DNA from: Kaiparowitsia implicata GSE-PSE-MK54-09C
Lineage (GTDB): Bacteria > Cyanobacteriota > Cyanobacteriia > Elainellales > Elainellaceae
Direction: 5' to 3'
Length of the DNA: 64,000 nucleotides
Assembly: GCA_019359435.1 (NCBI GenBank)
Contig: JAHHHI010000080.1
Coordinates: 1-64,000, forward strand
Shown: one piece after another, positions 36,831 through 44,768 of the stretch
Layout: the number at the start of each line of letters is the position of its first letter
Numbering within the stretch: the first letter of the stretch is position 1
Position numbers and translations under genes: made by a program
The notes under the pieces: generated by a model
What the model was told of the DNA's origin: nothing
The model's database searches: none
The model's input: only the letters and a program-made list of their open reading frames with translations

Positions 36831-36903
36831 TCCACTGTTGTAGGAAGGGCGATCGCCAAAGGCCCTTAATACAGTAGTCGGCAGTCCTAAATAGGACATG
36901 ATG

Positions 36904-36945
36904 GGGTGGAGTAAGGATTTAGCCCTTGCTCCGCCCTATCGTTTT
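36904..36945 (+). terminator. Terminator of sigC
   Basis: GGGTGGAGTAAGG and CCCTTGCTCCGCCC pair (with G-U pairs) over a short ATTTAG loop, followed by TATCGTTTTC. It starts 74 bp past the sigC stop. Confidence 0.65.
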
Positions 36946-37013
36946 CTGAATTCCACTCTGAACCCTACTATCCATAACCCATCAGCTCTCCAGGTTCTAC
37001 TGCAACGCAAGAC

Positions 37014-37064
37014 AAAAACGATAGGGCCGATTACTCCTAAGGAGTAATCGGCCCTATCGTTTTT
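37014..37064. terminator. 51-bp palindrome, bidirectional terminator
   Basis: Arms of 25 bp match perfectly around a single A. Each arm ends in A5/T5, so it would terminate transcription from both sides. The outer part CCCTATCGTTTT repeats the end of the sigC terminator 75 bp upstream, suggesting local duplication. Confidence 0.8.
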
Positions 37065-37103
37065 GATGCCTATTCTGAGCGTGAAACGTCTGTTGATGAA
37101 TGG

Positions 37104-37137
37104 AGTGATGTGGAACATCATACAACCGTGATTACCT
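37104..37137 (+). mobile_element. Short IS1 remnant interrupted by family 2
   Basis: CATCATACAACCGTGATTACCT matches the HHTTVITW part of the IS1 transposase. The sequence resumes as ACCTAGGTGAACGTGAG after the repeat at 37138-37247, so ACCT is duplicated and the repeat has inserted into an old IS1 fragment. Confidence 0.55.
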
Positions 37138-37247
37138 AACCTGAGTTCGGGATAAGCTCAAACCCTCAATGTGCTGGGCACATTGAGGGTTTTGGGGCAC
37201 CGCGCGTCGCGCGGTGCCCCAAAACCTCTTTAACCCGAACTGACGTT
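37138..37247. mobile_element. Family 2 repeat, long form, copy C (inverted)
   Basis: 110 bp: AACCTGAGTTCGGGATAAG, a short hairpin CCCTCAATGTGC-TGG-GCACATTGAGGG, the GGGGCACCGCGCG..GGTGCCCC hairpin, then TTAACCCGAACTGACGTT. The second hairpin is shorter than in copies B and E. ACCT is present at both flanks. Confidence 0.85.
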
Positions 37248-37459
37248 ACCTAGGTGAACGTGAGTTCGACAGCTAGAAAGCAGCTTGGAGAAGGTCTTTA
37301 AGCTCATCATTCGGGATACCCAGCGAGGGCTTATCGGGGTGGAGGTGGAGGCGCTCAGGTCTGAGATCAGGTGGACAAGGAAATTGAAGGGACTGCGGTG
37401 ACGCAAATGTTTGCCTTCGGCACGCTTTGCGAACGATCTGGCAGCGGTTTTTGAGTTGG
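37248..37459. other. Unassigned region with a minus-strand frame
   Basis: A minus-strand frame of about 65 codons (DQLKNRCQIVRKACRR to GIPNDELKDLLQAAF) precedes the IS1 remnant. It has no recognised family and looks like a fragment rather than a gene. Confidence 0.3.
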
Positions 37460-38011
37460 TCATTGATTGGGGCGATCGCCCCCACGCCGCATCGGTCGGC
37501 GCTCTTGCAATTGCTGCTGCTGGTCTGGGGTGAGCACTGCCAGGCTTTGCTCGCGGGCAGTTTGCATTAGGTCGCGCATTTGCTGCCGCTGGGTGTCGTT
37601 CAGGTCGATCTCACGCCACATCTCGCGACGGCTTCCCTGCTGATCCCGTCGAGCAGCACGCCATTCTTGAACCTGTTGGCGCTGCGCGTCTGTCAGGCTT
37701 TCTACGCCTTGTTCGCGCACTTGCTGCCACAGTTGGCGCTGTTCAGACGTGAGTTGCATCCCTTGCCGTTGACCACGAATCTGCTGGAGCTGCTGCCGCT
37801 GAGCCTCTGTCAGCACTGCGTCCATTTGACTGCGGGTGTCCTCGCGAATTTGGGCCAGTTGGTTGCGCTGCTGCTCCGTTAGATCAAGTTGCTCAAGTGC
37901 AGCGGGGCCTCTGCCCCAGCCATTGGGTCGAGATTGGGCTGCAAGCGGGCTAGCGACGAGTACCAATGCCGCCAACCCAGCCAGAATCATGAATCGCCGA
38001 TTCATCGCCAT
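37460..38011 (-). CDS. Spy/CpxP-like periplasmic protein with LTxxQ repeats
   Basis: A 183-residue exported protein. The signal peptide (FMILAGLAALVLVASPLAAQ) is cleaved near residue 25. The mature part is helical and Gln/Arg-rich, with six spaced motifs of the LTxxQ type: LTEQQRNQL, LTEAQRQQL, LTSEQRQLW, LTDAQRQQV, LNDTQRQQM, LTPDQQQQL. Spy and CpxP have two such motifs and act as envelope chaperones or stress-sensor inhibitors; the expanded repeat number suggests a longer cradle. In cyanobacteria LTxxQ proteins are often copper- or stress-induced (family knowledge, not shown here). Confidence 0.8.
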   Translation of the reverse strand: MAMNRRFMILAGLAALVLVASPLAAQSRPNGWGRGPAALEQLDLTEQQRNQLAQIREDTRSQMDAVLTEAQRQQLQQIRGQRQGMQLTSEQRQLWQQVREQGVESLTDAQRQQVQEWRAARRDQQGSRREMWREIDLNDTQRQQMRDLMQTAREQSLAVLTPDQQQQLQERRPMRRGGDRPNQ

Positions 38012-38154
38012 ACTATTTATCCTCTAAGCGCTAATGGTTGTATCGTAGTTTTCAGTTTGGGGCGATCGCCTGAGGCTGAAGTCATTTCTAAATCGTGACT
38101 TCGGTCATGCTCTATCCACAGTTAGCAGGCGATGTATCAGAATAAGGAGCAGTC

Positions 38155-38337
38155 ATGAGCTATTTCGCTCATGATTGGAATCCTGATTGGAATGCCTCAA
38201 ACTTAGCGGGTGTAGCCTGGTTCACACCACAGGTTTCAAACTTTCACAGGCTGCAAACCATAAATTTCAAATTGTGGAACGAAAGGCTGTCCGGTGTGGC
38301 CTCAGAATTCAACGAATTCAACAGAAACAGAATTTGA
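38155..38337 (+). CDS. Possible small protein with strong ribosome site
   Basis: A 60-codon frame starts MSYFAHDWNPDWNASN, and an excellent AAGGAG stands 6 bases before the ATG. Composition is rich in Asn, Trp and Phe, and the DNA contains GATTGGAAT twice near the start. There is no family resemblance. It may be a real small gene or a chance frame. Confidence 0.3.
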   Translation: MSYFAHDWNPDWNASNLAGVAWFTPQVSNFHRLQTINFKLWNERLSGVASEFNEFNRNRI

Positions 38338-38403
38338 AGTTTGGCATCCTTTTGTGACAGCGGTCTTAGCCACCTTTGGTTGTTCTCGATACCCCTTTAA
38401 GAC

Positions 38404-39657
38404 TTGCTTAATGTGACTGATCCAAGGCGATTTACGAGTCTACGGAACCATCCATTCCCCATCCTGCTGTATCTGGAATGGGTGCTGGTGGGAGCGGCGC
38501 TGTTGTTTGAGCTGCTGCCGCTGCCATTTCCGCGGATGCGATCGACTGTTTCAGTCATACGGCTGCTGAGCATTATGGGGTTTGGGCTGATGGGGCTGCG
38601 CCTGCCCTTACCCACTCAGCGACGCAGGTCTGCGGTGCTCTATACAATGCTCGAGTTCGCGCTGGTGCTGCTGGCAACGCCTGCGGGCAATCGGCGCGTG
38701 CTCATGTTTCCCTTTTTGTATGTGGTATTGGTGGTTCGCAGTTGCCTAATTTTTAGAATGTCGGGGCGTCTGGTGGTGACTGTGGCATCGTTTTTTACAT
38801 TTTTAGGGTTGGTGAATGTCCGGCTGATTCAGATTGAGCTACAGATGCCGGAAGGAGTGGGCGATCGCTTCAAGTCGCTGCTATTTGGGCTGGCCTTTAA
38901 CTCAACATTACTGTTTGGGCTGGCGCTGCTGTTTGTGCTGCTGCTGGTGAATGCTCTGATGTCCGAGCGTGAGAGCCGCGAGAAGCTAGCCGCCGCTAAT
39001 GAACAATTGCGCGATTATGCTCTGCGCGTTGAAACCCTGGCTATGGAGCAAGAGCGCAGCCGTATTGCCCGTGACATTCACGACTCGCTGGGGCATGCCT
39101 TAACCGCGCTTAACTTACAGCTTGAGGGGGCGCTGCGGCTGTGGCAAACCAACACATCCCAAGCGCTTGAGTTTTTGAAGCAAGCAAAACGGCTGGGATC
39201 GATGGCGCTGCAAGAGGTGCGGGAGTCGGTTTCGGCCATGCGGACTGATCCCTGGCAAGGCCGTATGCTAGATGAGGCGATCGCCCTTTTGTTAAGCGAC
39301 TTTCAGCAGCTGACCCACATCCACCCTACCTGCGACATTCAGCTGCACCAAACGCTTTCTAGCGATGTGAACACCAGCCTCTATCGCATTGTGCAAGAGG
39401 CGCTGACGAATATCGCCAAACATGCCAACGCCACCCAGGTCACCGTGGGATTGCACGCCACCGAAACCACGCTATATCTAACCATTCAAGACAACGGCAG
39501 CGGGTTTGAGGTGACTCAGAATCAGAGCGGGTTCGGCTTGCAAAGTATGCGAGAACGGACGCTAGCGTTGGGAGGACGGTTCGATATCCTTAGCCGGAGC
39601 GGGGAGGGGTGCCGCCTCAGCATCACCCTTCCCGTTTCGCCTTTAGAACCCTCCTAG
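38404..39657 (+). CDS. NarL-type sensor histidine kinase
   Basis: A 417-residue membrane kinase. Several hydrophobic segments fill residues 20-190, followed by a coiled coil (ESREKLAAANEQLRDYALRV), a HisKA_3 dimerisation domain with the phosphoacceptor in ARDIHDSLGHALTAL, and a short HATPase (LTNIAKHANATQVTV, DNGSGF, GFGLQSMRERTLALGG). The start is uncertain: TTG at 38404 or GTG at 38413. Its stop TAG is part of the CTAG target of a family 1 MITE. The response regulator 500 bp downstream is the expected partner; this layout matches DesK/LiaS-type pairs. Confidence 0.85.
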   Translation: MLNVTDPRRFTSLRNHPFPILLYLEWVLVGAALLFELLPLPFPRMRSTVSVIRLLSIMGFGLMGLRLPLPTQRRRSAVLYTMLEFALVLLATPAGNRRVLMFPFLYVVLVVRSCLIFRMSGRLVVTVASFFTFLGLVNVRLIQIELQMPEGVGDRFKSLLFGLAFNSTLLFGLALLFVLLLVNALMSERESREKLAAANEQLRDYALRVETLAMEQERSRIARDIHDSLGHALTALNLQLEGALRLWQTNTSQALEFLKQAKRLGSMALQEVRESVSAMRTDPWQGRMLDEAIALLLSDFQQLTHIHPTCDIQLHQTLSSDVNTSLYRIVQEALTNIAKHANATQVTVGLHATETTLYLTIQDNGSGFEVTQNQSGFGLQSMRERTLALGGRFDILSRSGEGCRLSITLPVSPLEPS

Positions 39658-39782
39658 GCGTGTCATCAATTCCGACCAAACGCTTTTGCTATGAGCGTTG
39701 CCACGCCCGGCCCAAAAACCAGGCTAGGGGCTGTGACCGTTGATTTCTGGGACATCAGAGGCTAATTGATGACAGCCCTTAG
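39654..39782. mobile_element. MITE family 1, copy b
   Basis: Flanks CTAG and TTAG; ends GCGTGTCATCAATTC and, reversed, GGGCTGTCATCAATTAG. This copy and copy c form one subgroup (GATTTCTGGGA and ATCAGAGGCTAATT inside). It overlaps the kinase stop codon and separates the kinase from its response regulator. Confidence 0.85.
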
Positions 39783-40156
39783 GGCTGCGAATCCTATGTT
39801 TTTTTGAACAAGAGGATGGAGTGACTCCTCCTCCTAAACCGAAGCAGTGGCGGCAGTGTCAGAAGCCAACGTGGTCACAGTCCTTAGAAAAAGCAAGATA
39901 AGCTAGGGCTGTACTGGGCTAATTGGGCGATCGCCCGCATCCAAATCAATGAGGGCTGTCGTATAGGCATGGGTTCTATGCATTCGCCCTACTCGCGCCC
40001 ACTGCCGTGCCTCACTGCATCAGCCTGATGAACCTGCAATCAACCGTTGAATGAATTGATCCAGCAGACCAGCCCGCAGCAGACCGCTCGGTTAACGACT
40101 CAATGCTCCTCACTCAATCACTCATTTACTCAATATAGACAGGCAAACCGTATCCC
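39783..40156. other. Gap between kinase and response regulator
   Basis: No gene is recognised. The gap presumably contains a promoter for the response regulator, since the MITE would disturb readthrough. Confidence 0.4.
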
Positions 40157-40840
40157 ATGATCCGTGTGCTAATTGTGGACAACCAGCAGTTGATTCGGCA
40201 GGGATTGCGAACACTGCTGGAACTAGAACCTGACATTCAGATTGTTGGCGAAGCAGAACATGGGCAGGCGGCGATCGCCCAAATGGATATACTTCAGGCC
40301 GAGTCTCAAGAGCCCGATGTGGTTCTTATGGATATCCGCATGCCCATTATGGATGGAGTCGCTGCCACCCAAGCCATCTGCCAGCGGCATATTGCAGCTG
40401 AGGTGCGGCGGTTTCCTCATACAAAGGTGCTCGTGCTAACCACGTTTGACGACCAGAGCTATGTGGTGGCAGCGTTGCAACAGGGCGCTGCGGGCTACCT
40501 GCTCAAAGACACGCCCACTGAAGAACTGGCGGCAGCCATTCGCGCCGCACACAAAGGCTATACCCAACTCAGCCCTGGCATTCTGCCTAAACTCACGGCT
40601 GGGCTAACAGCCCCTGCAGCCATCACCCAACCCCCACCAGAACTGCTGGAACTCACCCGCCGAGAGCGCGAAGTGCTGATGATGATTGCCCAGGGCGCAA
40701 ATAACCGAGAAATTGCTCAAGCCCTTTACATCTCAGAAGGCACAGTCAAAAACCACGTGACCAACATTCTTAGCCGACTTAGTCTGCGCGATCGCACCCA
40801 AGCCGCCCTCTTTGCTAACACCCACCTACATCATCTATAA
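40157..40840 (+). CDS. NarL/LuxR-type response regulator
   Basis: A 227-residue regulator. The receiver domain has VLIVDNQQLIRQGL, phospho-Asp in VVLMDIRMPIMDG, Thr in VLVLTTFDD and Lys in GYLLKDTP. The C-terminal LuxR helix-turn-helix is LTRREREVLMMIAQGANNREIAQALYISEGTVKNHV. An insertion of about 8 residues (AQMDILQAESQEP) lies before the phospho-Asp, as in many cyanobacterial relatives. Its cognate kinase is very likely the upstream HisKA_3 protein. Confidence 0.9.
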   Translation: MIRVLIVDNQQLIRQGLRTLLELEPDIQIVGEAEHGQAAIAQMDILQAESQEPDVVLMDIRMPIMDGVAATQAICQRHIAAEVRRFPHTKVLVLTTFDDQSYVVAALQQGAAGYLLKDTPTEELAAAIRAAHKGYTQLSPGILPKLTAGLTAPAAITQPPPELLELTRREREVLMMIAQGANNREIAQALYISEGTVKNHVTNILSRLSLRDRTQAALFANTHLHHL

Positions 40841-40916
40841 CCACACTCCAGCACCCAGTTTCTCCCCCGATCCGTTCTGTTGAAATCGTTGATTTAGTTG
40901 GGGCAAACTCAAATAA

Positions 40917-40982
40917 TGGAATGGGTTTTGGACGGGTTTGGAGCCGCGGTGCCCCAAACCCGTCCTAACCCGAACGAAGGTT
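40917..40982. repeat. Half of a family 2 repeat
   Basis: GGAGCCGCGGTGCCCCAAAC and TAACCCGAACGAAGGTT correspond to the first hairpin and one terminus of family 2; the other terminus is missing. Confidence 0.5.
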
Positions 40983-41123
40983 GAACCTGCACTTCAAGCG
41001 CTGTACCCTCTCGTCCTTAAGACAGAATTTCGCTTCATGTCTCACTGTTGACAGATGAGTCATGCGTCTAGTGCTCCTTAAGCTATAGGGCATAACCGAT
41101 CGCCGAATTCTTTGAGGGTTTCC

Positions 41124-42650
41124 ATGGTATACACCGATAAGCCGTCCTCCTTTTGGATTGAATCTACGCCAAAAGGGCAATTTCCGCCGTTTCTGCCCGA
41201 ATCGCTTCCTGACCTGCGGGTAGACGTCGCGATTGTGGGAGGGGGGATTGCGGGCATTACCGCAGCAATGCGGTTGAAGCAGGCAGGCAAGACTGTGGCC
41301 GTGGTTGAGGCCGATCAGATTGGCACAGGCGTCACAGGTCACACGACTGCCAAAGTGACCTCGCAACATCACTTGATCTATGCATCACTGGTTAAAGACC
41401 TGGGGGAGGAAAAGGCAAAACTGTATGCTGAATCAAACCAAGCGGCGATCGCCCAAGTCTTTCAATGGGTGCAGACGCAAAATATCGACTGCGACTTTAG
41501 TCGGCGCACTGCCTATGTGTTTGCAGAACAGCCTGAGCAACTGACCAAAGTAAAGGACGAAGTTGAAGCCGCTCAAACAGTGGGACTGCCGGCCTCCTTT
41601 ACGACCGATTTATCGCTTCCGTTTCCTGTGCTGGGCGCCGTAGCCTTTGAAGGGCAAGCGCAGTTCCATCCCCGCAAGTACCTATTGCATCTGGCAAAAA
41701 TGATTGCCGATGAGGGCAGCTACGTCTTTGAGCAGACGCGCGTGACCAGCGTAGATGAGGGCACCCCCTGCAAAATTGTGACGGAGCGCGGCAACCTCTA
41801 TGCCCAGGATGTGCTGATCACGACCAATTTACCTATCCTTGACCAGGGACTGTATTTTGCTAAGGCCTACCCGCGCCGCTCTTACATTGTGGCTGCTGAA
41901 ATCAGCCCTGAGCAGGCTCCAGACGGCATGTATATTGGCACGGGCGACAGCTACCGCTCCTTGCGCACCACGCCCGAGGGCGATCGCCTTCTGCTGCTGA
42001 TTGGGGGCGAGGGGCACAAAGTTGGTGCTGTCACCAACACAGCCGAGCGGTTTGCCAATCTCGAAGCCTATGGGCGTGAGCGCTTTGGCATCACCGACTA
42101 TGCCTACCGCTGGTCAAGTCAGGATGTGAAATCGTTTGACAATGTGCCGTATATCGGCAAACTTACCCCAGCCAATACTCACATTTTTGTGGCGACAGGC
42201 TTTGGCCTGTGGGGCATGAGCAATGGCACCCTAGCGGGAATGCTGTTATCAGATCTGGTGCAAGGCAAAGACAACCCCTGGGCAGACCTTTACGACTCGC
42301 TACGGGCAACACCGTTCCTCACTTCCACATCGCTTCAAGAAAATCTGGATGTGGGTAAGCGCTGGGTGGGCGATCGCCTCAAAGGACTCACTGACAACTC
42401 CATCAATGATGTGGTCACAGGCGAAGGCAAGCTGCTCACCATCGAAGGCAAAAAAGTAGCCGCCTATCGAGACGACGAAGGCCAAGTTCATGCCGTATCA
42501 GCTACCTGCACCCACCTAGGCTGCATCGTCAACTGGAACAACGCCGAGAAGAGCTGGGATTGCCCCTGTCACGGTGCTCGCTTCGACTGCCAAGGCAAGA
42601 TTCTGCATGGCCCTGCTGTCACACCTTTAGAGCAAATTAAAACATCGTAA
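41124..42650 (+). CDS. FAD-dependent oxidoreductase with C-terminal Rieske domain
   Basis: A 508-residue protein joining a DAO-type flavoprotein to a Rieske 2Fe-2S domain. The FAD site is VAIVGGGIAGITAAMRLKQ near residue 36; the late FAD loop is FVATGFGLWGMSNGTLAG near 360. The Rieske domain at the end has CTHLGCIVNW and CPCHGARFDCQG with all four ligands. Similar fused proteins occur in many bacteria; substrate and physiological reaction are not established. The start is the ATG preceded by GAGG; an in-frame TTG lies 12 bases upstream. Confidence 0.85.
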   Translation: MVYTDKPSSFWIESTPKGQFPPFLPESLPDLRVDVAIVGGGIAGITAAMRLKQAGKTVAVVEADQIGTGVTGHTTAKVTSQHHLIYASLVKDLGEEKAKLYAESNQAAIAQVFQWVQTQNIDCDFSRRTAYVFAEQPEQLTKVKDEVEAAQTVGLPASFTTDLSLPFPVLGAVAFEGQAQFHPRKYLLHLAKMIADEGSYVFEQTRVTSVDEGTPCKIVTERGNLYAQDVLITTNLPILDQGLYFAKAYPRRSYIVAAEISPEQAPDGMYIGTGDSYRSLRTTPEGDRLLLLIGGEGHKVGAVTNTAERFANLEAYGRERFGITDYAYRWSSQDVKSFDNVPYIGKLTPANTHIFVATGFGLWGMSNGTLAGMLLSDLVQGKDNPWADLYDSLRATPFLTSTSLQENLDVGKRWVGDRLKGLTDNSINDVVTGEGKLLTIEGKKVAAYRDDEGQVHAVSATCTHLGCIVNWNNAEKSWDCPCHGARFDCQGKILHGPAVTPLEQIKTS

Positions 42651-42720
42651 CTCTTGCAAGACGTTAGGAGTTGCTGAATTGGCCTGAATCCGACCACAGT
42701 TTAGAGCAACGCCTGGATCA

Positions 42721-42812
42721 TAGCAATTACATAATGGACGATTTTGGGGAGGCTAAGCCTCCCCAAAATCGTCCAAGATTCCAGAACGCCGCATGAAGTG
42801 CATAAGTCCTGC
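42721..42812. repeat. Family 3 repeat, copy b
   Basis: The core is a perfect 39-bp palindrome at 42736-42774 (arms GGACGATTTTGGGGAGGCT around a single A), followed by AACGCCGCATGAAGTGCAT and AAGTCCTG, as in the copy at 35153. It is directly followed by a family 2 short repeat. Confidence 0.75.
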
Positions 42813-42823
42813 AGATGTAAAAC

Positions 42824-42871
42824 AACGTCAGTTCGAGTTAAGAGGGTTTGAGCTTATCCCGAACTCGGGTT
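42824..42871. mobile_element. Family 2 repeat, short form, copy D
   Basis: 48 bp, AACGTCAGTTCGAGTTAA to TTATCCCGAACTCGGGTT, with exact 5-bp duplications AAAAC at 42819-42823 and 42872-42876. The element's last bases, with the duplication, form the TAA stop of dinB. Confidence 0.9.
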
Positions 42872-44021
42872 AAAACAGGGTCAATTGTTGATAAATGGGG
42901 TGGCTTGCGCGATCTGAGGGGGTGGAGGGGGCTGAAATAGTTAGATTGGCGATCGCCAGTCCCAATAGTCGAACGGGTTTCTGGGGTCGCAGTGGGGTAT
43001 CGCCAACGGAATCGAGCAGGGTGTCGAGCAGGGCTGTGGCCAAGGGCAAAATTTGGGCCGTTGTGGCGATCGCCTCCGGGAGGGTGCGGCTGCGGGTCAC
43101 CTGCTGATAGTCGGCATATTTCACTTTGAGAGTAAGGGTGCGACCTGAGGTATCCTTATCGGCCATCCGCTGTTGAAGTTCTGTGGCGATCTGTTCGAGC
43201 GCTTGGTGCATGGCAGGGCGATCGCACACATCATCGGCAAAGCTAGTTTCTACCCCAATGGACTTGCGCATGCGGTTGGGTTCAACCAGGCGATCGTCGA
43301 TAGCGCGGGCGATGCGGTAATAGTGCCGCCCCACTTTACCAAAGGCCGCGACCAGATCGACCTCTGCCCATTCCTTTAGGTCTGCCCCTGTTTGAATGCC
43401 CAAGCGATGCATTTTGGCGGCAGTCACTTCTCCTACACCGTGGAATTTTTCAATTGGCAGATTTGCTACAAAGGCTTCTGCCGCTTCTGGGCGAATCAGG
43501 TACAACCCATCGGGCTTATCCATGCCCGAGGCAATTTTGGCAAGGAACTTGTTGATAGACACGCCTGCCGACGCGGTGAGCTGAGTTTCGGCCAGGATGT
43601 CGGCCTTGATGGCGTGGGCGATCGCCGTTGCTGAGCGTCTAGATTGCAGCTCTACAAAAGAATCTTGAGACGGGTCATCCCCGGCTTGCTCCGTTACATC
43701 CAGATACGCCTCATCCAGCGCCAGCGGCTCGACCAAATCGGTATAGCGATAAAAAATGTCGCGAATTTGCTGCGACACCGCGCCATAGACCTCAAACCGA
43801 GGCTGCACAAAAATCAGATGGGGACACTTCTGCACCGCCGTGCGCGAGGGCATCGCAGAATGCACCCCAAACTGCCGCGCTTCGTAGCTGGCCGCCGCTA
43901 CTGCCCCGCGCTTATCCGGGCTGCCGCCCACCGCCACTGGCTTACCGCGACACTCTGGGCGATCGCGCTGTTCCACAGAGGCATAAAACGCATCCATATC
44001 AACATGGATAATTTTCCGCAT
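42870..44021 (-). CDS. dinB: DNA polymerase IV (Y-family)
   Basis: A 383-residue translesion polymerase. Catalytic acidic residues are in HVDMDAFYASVEQ at the start and LALDEAYLDVTE near 100; the helix-hairpin-helix GVGEVTAAKMHRLGI is near 195. It ends with QLTLF, a beta-clamp binding motif, directly before TAA. That stop codon spans the end of a family 2 repeat, so the insertion fixed the present C-terminus. No clear LexA box is seen upstream. Confidence 0.95.
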   Translation of the reverse strand: MRKIIHVDMDAFYASVEQRDRPECRGKPVAVGGSPDKRGAVAAASYEARQFGVHSAMPSRTAVQKCPHLIFVQPRFEVYGAVSQQIRDIFYRYTDLVEPLALDEAYLDVTEQAGDDPSQDSFVELQSRRSATAIAHAIKADILAETQLTASAGVSINKFLAKIASGMDKPDGLYLIRPEAAEAFVANLPIEKFHGVGEVTAAKMHRLGIQTGADLKEWAEVDLVAAFGKVGRHYYRIARAIDDRLVEPNRMRKSIGVETSFADDVCDRPAMHQALEQIATELQQRMADKDTSGRTLTLKVKYADYQQVTRSRTLPEAIATTAQILPLATALLDTLLDSVGDTPLRPQKPVRLLGLAIANLTISAPSTPSDRASHPIYQQLTLF

Positions 44022-44418
44022 ACGGTCTGAGCCATGACCCGTTAATTTTTAGTTAATAGTACTGTGATAAAAATCAATCCAAAGGCGTAACAAACTGCAC
44101 TAGCATTCAAACCGGATTCGTTTTAGAGTAACGGCAATAGACCAGCAATCATCATTGTTATCCAAAACTACGTTAGTGCAAAGACGAGAAATTAAGCTCT
44201 AGAGGTAAATCATTGAAAATTCTCGATGCTTAGATTTAGATTGTATTCGTCAATGATTAGACGACGTTGAAACAGAGTTTAGGCAATCCTTCATAGCACA
44301 AGCTTCTAGATGCCTTTCAATGTTAGACCTGTATCAACAAGGATCATTCTCAATCCCTTGAATTGCAGATTGTTTTTAATGCTTATGCTATTGGCATCCC
44401 TATGACTGAGTAGTCTTA
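44022..44418. other. AT-rich intergenic region upstream of phosphoketolase
   Basis: About 400 bp, more AT-rich than surrounding genes. It should contain the dinB promoter and one or more promoters reading toward phosphoketolase. No gene is recognised. Confidence 0.4.
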
Positions 44419-44556
44419 ATGCAGAATCAACACACAATCAACCAGTGGGAAAGCCTGATAATGGCATTGCCATTGCCTTCCATTCTAATCCTGTTGCTAT
44501 TTCCCCTTGTTGAAGTTGTGGTTGAAATCATGCCCAGCCTCATGCCGAATCATTGA
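44419..44556 (+). CDS. Possible small membrane protein upstream of phosphoketolase
   Basis: A 45-codon frame begins MQNQHTINQWESLIMALPL and ends with EIMPSLMPNH. The middle, LPSILILLLFPLVEVVVEI, is one continuous hydrophobic segment, long enough for a membrane helix. An internal ATG at 44461 would give 31 residues. Ribosome sites are weak in both cases. A strong intrinsic terminator begins 112 bp past its stop, suggesting a separate short transcript. It could be a small protein, a leader peptide or chance. Confidence 0.35.
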   Translation: MQNQHTINQWESLIMALPLPSILILLLFPLVEVVVEIMPSLMPNH

Positions 44557-44667
44557 TATTTATTGATGATAACCCGTTGAGATTTGCTGAAGTTCTACAG
44601 GATGCAATGATGAATCTCAAATTCACCACTCGACTTGTACCGCTCAACTTAAACGATGTCGCTCGGC

Positions 44668-44700
44668 ATTAATTTACCCTGACGGGTGAATTAATTTTTT
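44668..44700 (+). terminator. Intrinsic terminator or attenuator before phosphoketolase
   Basis: ATTAATTTACCC-TGAC-GGGTGAATTAAT, a 12-bp stem with one G-U pair and a four-base loop, is followed by a run of T to 44700. It lies 68 bp upstream of the phosphoketolase ATG on the same strand, so it must either end an upstream transcript or attenuate the phosphoketolase transcript. Confidence 0.75.
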
Positions 44701-44768
44701 GCTCATCATTTTTTCATTTTCCTCTCTCTCTTAGCCTTCTTTCTGCATATTTTTAGTATTGAGAGTCT

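Noticed and set aside
44030-44070. LexA/SOS box upstream of dinB
   Set aside because: Only the half-site AGTAC is present; the second half is not matched.
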